64,000 nucleotides of DNA. It comes from Roseomonas sp. GC11. Its GTDB lineage: Bacteria > Pseudomonadota > Alphaproteobacteria > Acetobacterales > Acetobacteraceae. Position numbers and translations under genes: made by a program. Position 1 is the first letter of the stretch. Every line of letters starts with the position of its first letter. Positions 8,885-17,948 of the stretch are shown in pieces. The notes beneath the pieces were generated by a model, which saw only the letters and a list, made by a program, of their open reading frames with translations, ran no database searches and was not told where the DNA came from. The stretch is from NCBI RefSeq assembly GCF_024437745.1, contig NZ_JANFNY010000002.1, positions 62,001 through 126,000 of the forward strand. The letters are read 5' to 3'.

Positions 8885-11323
8885 ATGCTGAACCTTGCCG
8901 AATACCGCCGCACCTCAAACCGTCTCGCGGATTTCCTGCCATGGGCGGCGCTGGTCGCTCCCGGCGTGGTCCTCAACAAGGACGGCTCGTTTCAGCGTAG
9001 CGCGCGCTTCCGCGGACCCGACCTGGACTCCTCCGTGCAGGCCGAGCTGGTTGCCGTCGCGGGTCGGCTCAACAGCGCCTTCCGCCGACTCGGTAGCGGC
9101 TGGGCGATCTTCGTCGAAGCGCAACGCCACGCCGTCGGCGCCTATCCGGCGAGCCGATTTCCCGATGCGGCTTCGGCCATGGTCGATGCCGAGCGGAAGG
9201 CCGACTTCGAAGAGGACGCCGTCCACTACGAGTCGAGCTACTTCCTGACGTTCACCTTCCTGCCGCCGGCCGAGGATGCCGCGCGCGCCGAGAGCTGGCT
9301 TTACGAAGGCAAGGCCGAGCGAGGCGTCGACGCCTGGGAGGCGCTGCGCGGCTTCGTCGACCGCACCGATCGCATCCTGCAGCTCGTCGAAGCCTTCATG
9401 CCGGAGTGCGGGTGGCTCGATGATGTCGAGACCCTGACCTATCTGCACTCGACCGTCTCGGCGAAGCGCTACCGCGTGCGCGTTCCCGAGACGCCGATGT
9501 ATCTCGACGCGCTGGTCGCCGATCAGCCGCTGACTGGTGGCCTCGAGCCGCGCCTTGCCGAGGCCCATCTGCGCATTCTGACGATCGTCGGATTTCCGAC
9601 CGCGACGACGCCCGGCATCCTCGACGATCTCAACCGTCTCGCCTTTCCCTACCGCTGGTCGACGCGGGCGATCCTGCTCGACAAGACCGACGCCACCAAG
9701 CTCCTAACCAAGATCCGGAGGCAGTGGTTCTCCAAGCGCAAGTCGATCGCCGCGATCCTCAAGGAGGTGATGACCAACGAGGCGAGCGCCCTGGTCGATA
9801 CCGATGCCGCTAACAAGGCTGCGGATACCGACCTGGCCCTGCAGGAACTCGGCGCAGACTATGCTGGCCAGGCCTATGTCACCGCGACGATCGCCGTCTG
9901 GGACAACGATCCCCGCGTCGCCTCGGAGAAGCTCCGTCTCGTCGAGAAGGTGATCCAGGGCCGCGACTTCACCGCGATGCCCGAGACGATCAACGCGGTC
10001 GACGCTTGGCTCGGATCGCTGCCCGGCCACGTCTACGCCAATGTCCGTCAGCCGCCGATCTCGACGCTCAATCTCGCCCACATGATCCCGCTTTCGGCGG
10101 TGTGGGCGGGGCCGGAACGGGATGAGCACTTTGGTGCGCCCCCCTTGCTCTACGGCAAGACCGAAGGGTCCACCCCGTTCCGGTTCTCCATCCATGTCGG
10201 CGACGTCGGCCACACCCTGGTGGTCGGCCCGACCGGCGCGGGCAAGTCCGTGCTGCTGGCGCTGATGGCGCTGCAGTTTCGCCGTTACGCCGGCGCGCAG
10301 GTCTTCGCCTTCGACTTCGGTGGTTCGATCCGCGCCGCCGCCATCGCCATGGGCGGCGACTGGCACGACCTCGGCGGCGGCCTCTCCGAGGGCTCGGCCG
10401 ACAGCGTCGCGCTTCAGCCGCTCTCCCGGATCGACGAGGCGGCCGAACGCGCCTGGGCCGCCGACTGGATCGTCGCGATCCTGATGCGCGAAAGCGTGCA
10501 GGTGACGCCCGAGGTCAAGGAACTGATCTGGACGGCGCTGTCGTCGCTGGCGAGCGCGCCCGTTGCCGAGCGCACCATGACTGGCCTGTCGGTGCTGCTG
10601 CAGTCGAACGACCTGAAGCAGGCGCTGCGCCCATATTGCGTCGGCGGACCCTATGGCCGGCTGCTCGACGCCGAGAGCGAGCATCTCGGCGTCGCCACCG
10701 TCCAGGCCTTCGAAACGGAAGGCCTGATCGGGACGGCCGCGGCCCCGGCGGTGCTCTCCTATCTCTTCCACCGCATCGAGGACCGCCTGAACGGCGAGCC
10801 GACGCTCATCATCGTCGACGAAGGCTGGCTTGCCCTCGACGACGAGGGCTTCGCCGGCCAGCTCCGCGAGTGGCTGAAGACGCTGCGCAAGAAGAACGCC
10901 AGCGTCGTCTTCGCCACCCAATCGCTCTCCGACATCGACGGCTCGGCAATCGCGCCCGCCATCATCGAGAGCTGCCAGACCCGGCTCCTGCTGCCGAACG
11001 AACGGGCGATCGAGCCGCAGATCACCGCGATCTACCGGCGCTTCGGCCTCAACGACCGGCAGATCGAGATCCTCGCGAGGGCCATGCCCAAGCGCGACTA
11101 TTACTGCCAAAGCCGCCGCGGCAACCGGCTGTTCGAGTTGGGCCTCGCCGATGTCGCGCTCGCGCTCTGCGCGGCGTCCTCCAAGACTGATCAGGCCGCC
11201 ATCGACCGCATCGTCGCTGAACACGGGCGAGATGGCTTCCTCGCGGCGTGGCTGCGCCATCGCGGTGTCGACTGGGCGGCCGACCTCATTCCCAACCTCA
11301 CCAACCTGGAGAGCCAGCCATGA
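8885..11323 (+). CDS. trbE: Conjugal transfer ATPase TrbE (VirB4)
   Basis: At 812 residues this is the large VirB4-type ATPase that energises T4SS assembly. The N-terminal CagE/TrbE domain covers about residues 1-400. The C-terminal ATPase has Walker A GPTGAGKS at residues 448-455 and Walker B LIIVDEGWLAL near 640-650, followed by the conserved FATQSLSDI segment. Length is full for the family. Its end overlaps the ATG of trbJ at 11320. Confidence 0.95.
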   Translation: MLNLAEYRRTSNRLADFLPWAALVAPGVVLNKDGSFQRSARFRGPDLDSSVQAELVAVAGRLNSAFRRLGSGWAIFVEAQRHAVGAYPASRFPDAASAMVDAERKADFEEDAVHYESSYFLTFTFLPPAEDAARAESWLYEGKAERGVDAWEALRGFVDRTDRILQLVEAFMPECGWLDDVETLTYLHSTVSAKRYRVRVPETPMYLDALVADQPLTGGLEPRLAEAHLRILTIVGFPTATTPGILDDLNRLAFPYRWSTRAILLDKTDATKLLTKIRRQWFSKRKSIAAILKEVMTNEASALVDTDAANKAADTDLALQELGADYAGQAYVTATIAVWDNDPRVASEKLRLVEKVIQGRDFTAMPETINAVDAWLGSLPGHVYANVRQPPISTLNLAHMIPLSAVWAGPERDEHFGAPPLLYGKTEGSTPFRFSIHVGDVGHTLVVGPTGAGKSVLLALMALQFRRYAGAQVFAFDFGGSIRAAAIAMGGDWHDLGGGLSEGSADSVALQPLSRIDEAAERAWAADWIVAILMRESVQVTPEVKELIWTALSSLASAPVAERTMTGLSVLLQSNDLKQALRPYCVGGPYGRLLDAESEHLGVATVQAFETEGLIGTAAAPAVLSYLFHRIEDRLNGEPTLIIVDEGWLALDDEGFAGQLREWLKTLRKKNASVVFATQSLSDIDGSAIAPAIIESCQTRLLLPNERAIEPQITAIYRRFGLNDRQIEILARAMPKRDYYCQSRRGNRLFELGLADVALALCAASSKTDQAAIDRIVAEHGRDGFLAAWLRHRGVDWAADLIPNLTNLESQP

Positions 11324-12084
11324 AAATGCGTGTCCCTCGCGCGGCGCTCGCTGCCGCCATTCTCGCCGCGCCGCTGTCGGTGTCGCCCGTGCTGATCGCG
11401 CCGGCCTCGGCCCAGTGGATCGTTTATGATCCCACCAACTATGCGCAGAACCTGCTGTCGGCGACCCGCGCGCTGCAGCAGATCAACAACCAGATCACGT
11501 CGCTTCAGAATGAAGCGACGATGCTGATCAACCAGGCGCGAAACCTCACGAGCCTGCCGTTCTCCTCGCTCCAGCAGCTTCAGCAGTCGGTTCAGCGGAC
11601 CCAGCAGCTCCTCGGCGAGGCTCAACGCATCGCCTACAACGTCCAGAACATCGACCAGGCCTTCCGCACGAACTACGGGGCCGGAAGTGCCTCGATGAAC
11701 GCGTCAGACCAGCAACTCTTGGCCCAAGCGAAGGAACGCTGGAACAACACGGTGTCGGGACTCCAAGACGCGATGCGCGTCCAGGCTGGCGTCGTCGGCA
11801 ACATCGACACCAACCGCACGCAGATGTCGGCGCTGGTCGGCCAGAGTCAGGGCGCGACCGGGGCCTTGCAGGCGACGCAGGCGGGCAACCAGCTTCTCGC
11901 GCTGCAGGCCCAGCAGCTCGCCGATCTCACCGCCGTCGTCTCCGCCAACGGTCGGGCCCAGGCGCTTGCCGAGGCGGAGCGCTCAGCCGCCGCCGAGCAG
12001 GGCCGCGAGCAGCGCCGCCGCTTCCTGACGCCGGGCGTCGGATACCAGCCCGGCAACGCGCAGATGTTCCTGGGCAGCAACTGA
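11320..12084 (+). CDS. trbJ: P-type conjugative transfer protein TrbJ
   Basis: A 254-residue periplasmic VirB5-like protein, expected to be a minor pilus component. ATG 11320 gives a signal peptide ending around residue 31 (APASAQ). The mature part is largely helical with many Gln and Asn residues (about residues 45-230) and a basic end. WIVYDPTNYAQNL just after the signal peptide is typical of TrbJ. An earlier in-frame start at 11248 lies inside trbE and would destroy the signal peptide, so it is not used. Confidence 0.92.
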   Translation: MKMRVPRAALAAAILAAPLSVSPVLIAPASAQWIVYDPTNYAQNLLSATRALQQINNQITSLQNEATMLINQARNLTSLPFSSLQQLQQSVQRTQQLLGEAQRIAYNVQNIDQAFRTNYGAGSASMNASDQQLLAQAKERWNNTVSGLQDAMRVQAGVVGNIDTNRTQMSALVGQSQGATGALQATQAGNQLLALQAQQLADLTAVVSANGRAQALAEAERSAAAEQGREQRRRFLTPGVGYQPGNAQMFLGSN

Positions 12085-12094
12085 GGGCGCGGCG

Positions 12095-12481
12095 ATGGAC
12101 GGAAAGATCCTGGCTCGCATCGGCGCCATCGGCTTCGTGACCTTCGCGATCACGGCGACGGCGATCGAACTTTCCCGCAAGGACGAGCCCCGGCTCTACC
12201 GAAGCGTCGCCGCGGCAACCGAAACGGGCGTCGACCCGCTGAAGACCGAGCTGCGGCGCTGCCGGCAGCTTGGGGAAGCCGGCACCCGTGATCCCGCCTG
12301 CCTTCAGGCTTGGGCGGATAACCGCGACCGCTTCCTGAAGCCGTCGCAGGCCCTGCAGCCGCAGCCGGCTCCGCAGGCGCCCGGCCCGCAGGGTCAGCCG
12401 CAGAACCCTCCGGCCGCCCGCGACCCCGCCGCCAACGAGACCGCGCCAGCGATCGACTCCCACATGAACGAGGCGCGTTGA
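12095..12481 (+). CDS. TrbK-alt entry-exclusion-like protein
   Basis: A 128-residue protein in the position of trbK. The N-terminal hydrophobic segment (about residues 8-26) may be an anchor or an uncleaved signal. A conserved central part contains two cysteines (ELRRCRQLG and DPACLQAW), and the tail is Pro/Gln-rich. This pattern matches proteins annotated as putative entry exclusion protein TrbK-alt in alphaproteobacterial trb operons. Unlike classical TrbK it has no lipobox. A role in blocking uptake of a second ICE copy is inferred from family and context. Confidence 0.78.
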   Translation: MDGKILARIGAIGFVTFAITATAIELSRKDEPRLYRSVAAATETGVDPLKTELRRCRQLGEAGTRDPACLQAWADNRDRFLKPSQALQPQPAPQAPGPQGQPQNPPAARDPAANETAPAIDSHMNEAR

Positions 12482-12485
12482 AACC

Positions 12486-13841
12486 ATGGGCGGCACCGGC
12501 GTCATCGACCATTTCCTGGAGGTCTTCACCCGCTACATCGACAGCGGCTTCGGCCTTCTCAGCGGCGAAGTGGCTTTCATCGCCACCACGCTGATCGTGA
12601 TCGACGTGACGCTCGCCGCCTTGTTCTGGAGTTGGGGCGCCGACGACGACATCATGGCGCGCCTCGTCAAGAAGACGCTGTTCGTCGGCGTCTTCGCCTA
12701 CCTGTTTGGCAATTGGAACAACCTAGCCCGCATCATCTTCGAGAGCTTCGCGGGCCTCGGCCTCAAGGCGTCGGGGACCGGCTTCACAATCGCGGACATG
12801 ATGAGACCCGGAAAGGTCGCCCAGACCGGCCTCGATGCCGGGCGGCCGCTGCTCGATTCTATCTCCGATCTCATGGGCTATTGGAGCTTCTTCGAGAACT
12901 TCATTCAGATCGCGGTGATGCTGCTCGCCTGGGCACTGGTGCTGCTCGCCTTCTTCATCCTCGCCATCCAGCTTTTCGTCACCCTGATCGAATTCAAGCT
13001 GACGACGCTCGCCGGCTTCGTGCTCATTCCCTTCGGTCTCTTTGGCAAGAGCGCTTTCATGGCCGAGCGCGTGCTCGGCAACGTCATCTCCTCCGGCATC
13101 AAGGTGCTGGTCCTCGGCGTCATCATCGGCATCGGATCTAGCCTCTTCTCCGAGTTCACCGCCGGCTTCGGCGGCCGCACACCGACGATCGACGAGGCGA
13201 TGGCGATCGTGCTCGCGGCACTGACCTTGCTCGGCCTCGGCATCTTTGGCCCCGGCATCGCCAACGGCCTCGTGTCCGGAGGCCCGCAGCTCGGCGCCGG
13301 CGCTGCGGTCGGAACCGGGCTTGCCGCAGGTGGCATGGTCGCGGCCGGAGCTGCCACAGTCGGCGCTGTCGCTTCCGGAGGTTCGGCGCTCGCAGGAGGC
13401 GCCGCGGCCGCCGCCCGCGGAGGCGCTGCCCTCGCGGGCGGAGCTTCCACCGCATACAGCCTGGGCGCTGCAGGGCAGACGGGCGCCTCGGGCGTGGTTA
13501 GCGGCCTAGGCGGCGTCGCCCGGGCCGCCGGTTCCGCTGCCACATCGCCGCTTCGGCGCGCGGCCGAGCGCGCGTCGAGCATGCGCTCCAGCTTCGCCGA
13601 TGGAGCCCGGTCCGCCTTCGAGTCGACCGGGGGCTCCTCGACCATGGGCACCGTTGGCGAAGCGGCGAACGATGCCGCACCGAGCCCTGCCGGTGGCGGC
13701 GATCAACCGCCTGCCTGGGCCCGCCGCATGAAGCGCTCGCAACAGATGAGCCACGCAGTCTCGACCACCGTCCATGCGGTGCGCAGCGGCGACAGCCACG
13801 GCGGCGGCTCCCCCATCAATCTTTCCGAAGGTGACCGCTGA
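12486..13841 (+). CDS. trbL: P-type conjugative transfer protein TrbL (VirB6-like)
   Basis: A 451-residue polytopic inner-membrane protein of the VirB6/TrbL family. About six hydrophobic helices lie between residues 25 and 265. A long Ala/Gly-rich low-complexity tail (about 270-350) and a hydrophilic C-terminus follow, as usual for TrbL. It forms part of the inner-membrane channel. Its TGA overlaps the ATG of trbF (TGATG at 13839-13843). Confidence 0.93.
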   Translation: MGGTGVIDHFLEVFTRYIDSGFGLLSGEVAFIATTLIVIDVTLAALFWSWGADDDIMARLVKKTLFVGVFAYLFGNWNNLARIIFESFAGLGLKASGTGFTIADMMRPGKVAQTGLDAGRPLLDSISDLMGYWSFFENFIQIAVMLLAWALVLLAFFILAIQLFVTLIEFKLTTLAGFVLIPFGLFGKSAFMAERVLGNVISSGIKVLVLGVIIGIGSSLFSEFTAGFGGRTPTIDEAMAIVLAALTLLGLGIFGPGIANGLVSGGPQLGAGAAVGTGLAAGGMVAAGAATVGAVASGGSALAGGAAAAARGGAALAGGASTAYSLGAAGQTGASGVVSGLGGVARAAGSAATSPLRRAAERASSMRSSFADGARSAFESTGGSSTMGTVGEAANDAAPSPAGGGDQPPAWARRMKRSQQMSHAVSTTVHAVRSGDSHGGGSPINLSEGDR

Positions 13842-14524
13842 TGTTTCGACGACCCTCGACGCACTATGGAAAAGCTCCCGAACCCGAAACGCCGTACCAG
13901 CGCGCCGCCCAGGTCTGGGACGACCGCATCGGCTCGGCCCGCGTGCAGGCGCGCAACTGGCGCTATATGGCCTTCGGCTCGCTCTTCCTGTCGGCGGGGT
14001 TCGCGGCCGCGCTGGTTTGGCAGTCAGCGCGCGGCACCGTCGTTCCGTGGGTCGTTCAGACCGACCGGCTCGGCCAGGCGCAGGCGATAGCCCCAGCGAC
14101 GCCAGACTACCAGCCGACCGACCCGCAGATCGCATTCCACCTCGCGCGCTTCATCGAGCAGGTTCGCTCGATCCCGGCGGACGCGATCATCGTTCGCCAG
14201 AACTGGCTGCGCGCCTACGACTTCACGACGGACCGGGGAGCGGCCGCGCTCAACGATTATGCGCGCTCGAACGATCCCTTCACCAAGGTCGGCCGCCAGC
14301 AGATCGCGGTAGACGTTTCCAGCGTGATCCGCGCCTCTCCCGACAGCTTCCGGGTCGCATGGACCGAGCGCCGCTACGAGAACGGCCAGCTCGCCGAAAC
14401 GACCCGATGGACGGCGATCCTTACCATCGTCGTCCAGATTCCGCGCAACGCCGACCGGCTGCGCGCAAATCCGCTGGGGATCTACGTCAACGCAATTTCA
14501 TGGTCACGGGAGCTGGGGCAATGA
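13841..14524 (+). CDS. trbF: Conjugal transfer protein TrbF (VirB8-like)
   Basis: A 227-residue bitopic protein with a short cytoplasmic N-terminus, one transmembrane helix (about residues 43-63) and a periplasmic VirB8/TrbF domain that includes NDPFTKVGRQQIAVDVSSVIR. It is a nucleation factor of the transfer channel. Length is normal. The stop at 14522-14524 overlaps the trbG ATG, so the two are translationally coupled. Confidence 0.93.
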   Translation: MFRRPSTHYGKAPEPETPYQRAAQVWDDRIGSARVQARNWRYMAFGSLFLSAGFAAALVWQSARGTVVPWVVQTDRLGQAQAIAPATPDYQPTDPQIAFHLARFIEQVRSIPADAIIVRQNWLRAYDFTTDRGAAALNDYARSNDPFTKVGRQQIAVDVSSVIRASPDSFRVAWTERRYENGQLAETTRWTAILTIVVQIPRNADRLRANPLGIYVNAISWSRELGQ

Positions 14525-15549
14525 CGATGCCGATTTTCCGTAAAGCCGGAGAACCGGCTTTCCGTACTCACACATTGGCGGCCTTGCTGCTTTCCGCCAC
14601 AGCGGTGGCGGGCTGCGCGACGACGCAGAAGCCGCCCGAGATCAGCTACGACGACGCGCCGGCCGCCGTGCAAACCGTCGATCCTCCGGCACCCGTCACG
14701 GTCGTCGAACTGCCGAGGCCCCTTCCGCTGCCCGGACAGATGAAGCCGGTCGAGCAATCGCGGCGAGCGCCCGAGCCGGCCGACCCCACGGCGCGGGTCA
14801 ATCAGGCCAATGCCGCCGCCCGCATCCAGCCGGTGCGCGATGGCTTCATCAACTCGATGCAGGTCTATCCCTTTACGCAAGGGGCGCTCTATCAGGTCTA
14901 CACGGCCATCGGGCAGATCACCGACATCGCGCTCCAGCCCGGAGAGCAGCTCGTCGGCTCGGGGCCGGTGGCTGCCGGCGACACGGTGCGATGGATCATC
15001 GGCGATACGCAGAGCGGTTCCGGCGCGACGCTGCAGGTGCACATCCTGGTGAAGCCGACGCGGGCCGAACTTATGACCAATCTCGTCATCAACACCAACC
15101 TGCGCACCTATCACATGGAGCTGCGCTCGACAGAGCGCACCTATATGGCCTCCGTCTCCTGGCAATATCCGCAGGACCAACTCATCGCGCTGCGCCGCCA
15201 GAACGCCGAGGCACAGGCCACCCAGCCGGTGGCCACCGGCGTCGATCTCTCGCGCATCAACTTCCGCTACGAGGTGACCGGCGACCGCGCCGCGTGGCGG
15301 CCGCTGCGCGCCTATGACGACGGCCGGCAGGTCTTCATCGAATTCCCGAGGGGCATCGGCCAGGGCGAAATGCCACCGCTCTTCGTCGTCGGCGCCGAGG
15401 GCACCACTTCTGAACTCGTCAACTATCGGGTCCGCAACAACTACATGATCGTCGACCGGCTGTTCGCAGCCGCAGAGCTGCGCTTCGGCTCCGGCGACAC
15501 GCAGAAGCGTGTCCGGATCACGCGCACCGACGGGAGGCCCGCGTCGTGA
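14521..15549 (+). CDS. trbG: P-type conjugative transfer protein TrbG (VirB9-like lipoprotein)
   Basis: A 342-residue VirB9/TrbG-type outer-membrane core component. ATG 14521 gives a signal peptide with a lipobox (TAVAGC, Cys at about residue 35), so it is probably a lipoprotein. A proline-rich linker precedes the VirB9-like domain (about residues 115-340, containing YPFTQGALYQVYTA and the C-terminal NYRVRNNYMIVDRLF). An ATG at 14527 would also serve. It overlaps trbI, which starts at GTG 15546. Confidence 0.92.
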   Translation: MTMPIFRKAGEPAFRTHTLAALLLSATAVAGCATTQKPPEISYDDAPAAVQTVDPPAPVTVVELPRPLPLPGQMKPVEQSRRAPEPADPTARVNQANAAARIQPVRDGFINSMQVYPFTQGALYQVYTAIGQITDIALQPGEQLVGSGPVAAGDTVRWIIGDTQSGSGATLQVHILVKPTRAELMTNLVINTNLRTYHMELRSTERTYMASVSWQYPQDQLIALRRQNAEAQATQPVATGVDLSRINFRYEVTGDRAAWRPLRAYDDGRQVFIEFPRGIGQGEMPPLFVVGAEGTTSELVNYRVRNNYMIVDRLFAAAELRFGSGDTQKRVRITRTDGRPAS

Positions 15550-16751
15550 CCGATGACCGGAACGATGAAGAAGAAGCCGGCGCGCCGCTGACGGGATCGG
15601 CGCCGGAGGCGGCCGCCCCGATGCGGCTGCGCGCCGAGGCTCCGCGTGTCACGCGGCTGTCGCGCAAGGTACTGGCGGGGCTCGGCCTGGCGGCGAGCCT
15701 CGGCCTCGGCGGCGCACTGGTCTACGCGCTCCAGGCCCGCAACGCCGGGCGTCCGCACGAGGAACTCTATTCGACCGACAACCGCTCGACCGCGGACGGC
15801 CTCCAGGGCCTGCCGCGAGACTATACCGGCGTGCCCCAGCTCGGGCCTCCGTTGCCCGGCGATCTCGGTCGGCCGATCGTCAGCGCTCAGAATCGTGGCC
15901 AGCCCGTGCCGACGCCCGGCGTCGCGCCAGTGCAGCCCGGTATCAGCCCGGAAGAGCAGCGCCAGCTGCAGGAGATCAAGACGGCGCGAACCAGCCGGCT
16001 GTTTGCGGCCTCGGAGGCGCGCACAACGACGCCGGCGACGACGAGCACGCCGACCCTGGCGCAGCCCGATCTAACGAGCCTTGGCCTCGCGCCGGCGGCG
16101 ACGCCTACGGCCCAGGAGCGCCAACACGCGTTCCTCAACGCTCCGGTCGACCGGCGCACCGTTGCGGCCGACCGCGTCGCCGCGCCGGCATCGCCGAACA
16201 TCCTGCAGGCGGGCGCGGTCATCTCGGCCGCGCTGGTCACCGGCATCCGTTCGGACCTCCCGGGTCAGATCACAGCCCAGGTCACCGAGAACATCTATGA
16301 CAGCCCGACCGGCCGCATTCTGCTCGTGCCCCAGGGCACCCGCGTCATCGGCCAGTACGACAACAACGTCCAATTCGGACAGAGCCGCGTTCTCCTGGTC
16401 TGGAACCGCCTGATCTTCCCGAACGGCCGCAGTATCGTGCTCGAGCGCCAACCAGGCGCGGACGCCGAGGGCTACGCCGGTCTTCAGGACGGCGTTGACT
16501 ACCACTGGTGGGATCTGGCGAAGGCCGCCGGCCTCTCGACGCTGCTCAGCGTCGGCGCCGAACTCGCCACCAACGACGACGACCGGCTGATCCAGGCTAT
16601 CCGCAACGGCGGTCAGGACACGATCAACGACGCCGGCCAGCAGATCATCCGCCGCCAGCTCAACATTGCGCCGACGCTGACGATCCGACCGGGCTTCCCC
16701 GTCCGCGTCATCGTCACCCGCGATCTGGTGCTCGAACCTTACGGAGCGTAA
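15546..16751 (+). CDS. trbI: Conjugal transfer protein TrbI (VirB10-like)
   Basis: A 401-residue VirB10-family channel protein spanning the envelope. A cytoplasmic N-terminus, one transmembrane helix (about residues 39-60), a proline-rich periplasmic stretch (about 80-190) and the TrbI beta-barrel domain (about 205-400) are all visible. The GQITAQVTENIYDSPTG and LLVPQGTRVIGQYD motifs are characteristic. It starts with GTG overlapping the trbG stop and is followed one base later by the DUF2274 gene. Confidence 0.94.
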   Translation: MTDDRNDEEEAGAPLTGSAPEAAAPMRLRAEAPRVTRLSRKVLAGLGLAASLGLGGALVYALQARNAGRPHEELYSTDNRSTADGLQGLPRDYTGVPQLGPPLPGDLGRPIVSAQNRGQPVPTPGVAPVQPGISPEEQRQLQEIKTARTSRLFAASEARTTTPATTSTPTLAQPDLTSLGLAPAATPTAQERQHAFLNAPVDRRTVAADRVAAPASPNILQAGAVISAALVTGIRSDLPGQITAQVTENIYDSPTGRILLVPQGTRVIGQYDNNVQFGQSRVLLVWNRLIFPNGRSIVLERQPGADAEGYAGLQDGVDYHWWDLAKAAGLSTLLSVGAELATNDDDRLIQAIRNGGQDTINDAGQQIIRRQLNIAPTLTIRPGFPVRVIVTRDLVLEPYGA

Positions 16752-16752
16752 A

Positions 16753-17001
16753 ATGACGAAGCTGAAGCTCGGTGCGATCGCCGACGACAAGCCGGTCAAG
16801 GTGACGGTCGAGCTGCCAGCTCCTGTACATCGGGATCTCGTCGCCTATGGCGAAGTCTTGGCGCGCGAGACCGGCCGCCCGGTCGCCGATCCCGCGAAGC
16901 TCATCGCCCCAATGGTACAGCGGTTCATCACCACCGATCGTGCATTCGTTAAAGCAAAAAGAGCTCTTCTTGCGAGTAAATCAAACCTTGGGTCAGAGTG
17001 A
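16753..17001 (+). CDS. DUF2274 domain-containing protein
   Basis: An 82-residue protein that closes the trb operon. The segment KLKLGAIADDKPVKVTVELPAPVHRDLVAYGE, followed by KLIAPMVQRF, is typical of DUF2274, a small family found almost always directly after trbI. Function is unknown; the fold may resemble ribbon-helix-helix proteins. The last 10 residues run into AT-rich sequence and overlap the 3' end of the opposing LysR gene by 9 bp, so the original C-terminus may have been altered at a recombination junction. Confidence 0.82.
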   Translation: MTKLKLGAIADDKPVKVTVELPAPVHRDLVAYGEVLARETGRPVADPAKLIAPMVQRFITTDRAFVKAKRALLASKSNLGSE

Positions 17002-17886
17002 CGATTGGATCAAAGAAATGAAGTTTTTCAACGTAGCCCGCTTGTTATCTCGTCGCCAAACGAGGCTGGACACCACTGTGTCGCCACCATCCTTTATAGG
17101 GACGAATTTCACCTTAGGATAAACAGTGGCTGTAGCTGACAACGGCACCAGAGTTATGCCGAGTCCACTTCCTACCATATGCAGCAAATTATCTCGACCA
17201 ACGTCATGAATGACAATTTTCGGGAAAAATCCAAGAGATGATAAATTCCTGATGATTATTCCCCTCACGTCGGGACCTGCATCTCGGAACGAGACTAGGA
17301 ATTTCTCTGACTTTAAATCATTCCATAATACGTAATCATGTTCTACAAAATGTGATTTCATGGAGATCGCAACGCAAATTTTATCATCTGATAGTATGTG
17401 CATGTCGCATCCACGCGGGCACTCTGCACCAGAAATCAACGCTATATCAACAGACCCTTTTATAACGCCGTTTATATTCGATTCAGAGGTGGAGTCTTCT
17501 ACGTAAACATCAATGTCTGGGAACTGCTCTACGAAGCTTTCTATGCATTTATTAAATCCGGCATACTCTAAAGACGTTATAAGTCCGACAGATATTTGGC
17601 CAGAATGCCCGCGCTTTGCAGCCAGCACCTCTCGATTTGCCCTCTCCATCACCTCAGCGGCCAAGCGAGCCTCCGACAGAAAGCGATGTCCGATTTCGGT
17701 GATGCTGACGCCCTTTCTGTTGCGTTCGAAGAGCTCGATTCCCAGTCGGCTTTCCAGCATCTGAACGCGCCTGCTCAACGTCGATTGGGATAATCCAAGA
17801 TGATGCGCTGCGCGACGGAAACTACCAAAGTCAGCTATCGACAGCGCATACTTTAAATATCTAAAATCGAGTGAAATATCCGGCAT
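16993..17886 (-). CDS. LysR family transcriptional regulator, AT-rich
   Basis: A 297-residue LysR-type regulator. The N-terminal winged helix-turn-helix (about residues 4-62, FRRAAHHLGLSQSTLSRRVQMLE) is followed by an effector domain (about 90-295) that starts GQISVGLITSLEY. ATG 17886 is preferred over GTG 17904 because LDFRYLKYALSIADFGSF is the normal N-terminus. The gene is strikingly AT-rich beside the trb operon, indicating a separate origin. It is convergent with and overlaps the DUF2274 gene. It could regulate the ICE (a LysR-type traR is known in Tn4371-like ICEs) or unrelated genes; the sequence does not decide. Confidence 0.85.
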   Translation of the reverse strand: MPDISLDFRYLKYALSIADFGSFRRAAHHLGLSQSTLSRRVQMLESRLGIELFERNRKGVSITEIGHRFLSEARLAAEVMERANREVLAAKRGHSGQISVGLITSLEYAGFNKCIESFVEQFPDIDVYVEDSTSESNINGVIKGSVDIALISGAECPRGCDMHILSDDKICVAISMKSHFVEHDYVLWNDLKSEKFLVSFRDAGPDVRGIIIRNLSSLGFFPKIVIHDVGRDNLLHMVGSGLGITLVPLSATATVYPKVKFVPIKDGGDTVVSSLVWRRDNKRATLKNFISLIQSSL

Positions 17887-17948
17887 GGTTTTGGTCCGTC
17901 GCACGTCAGAACCAGCCCGTAATTTGCGGGCGTTCGATCTTACCGCGC

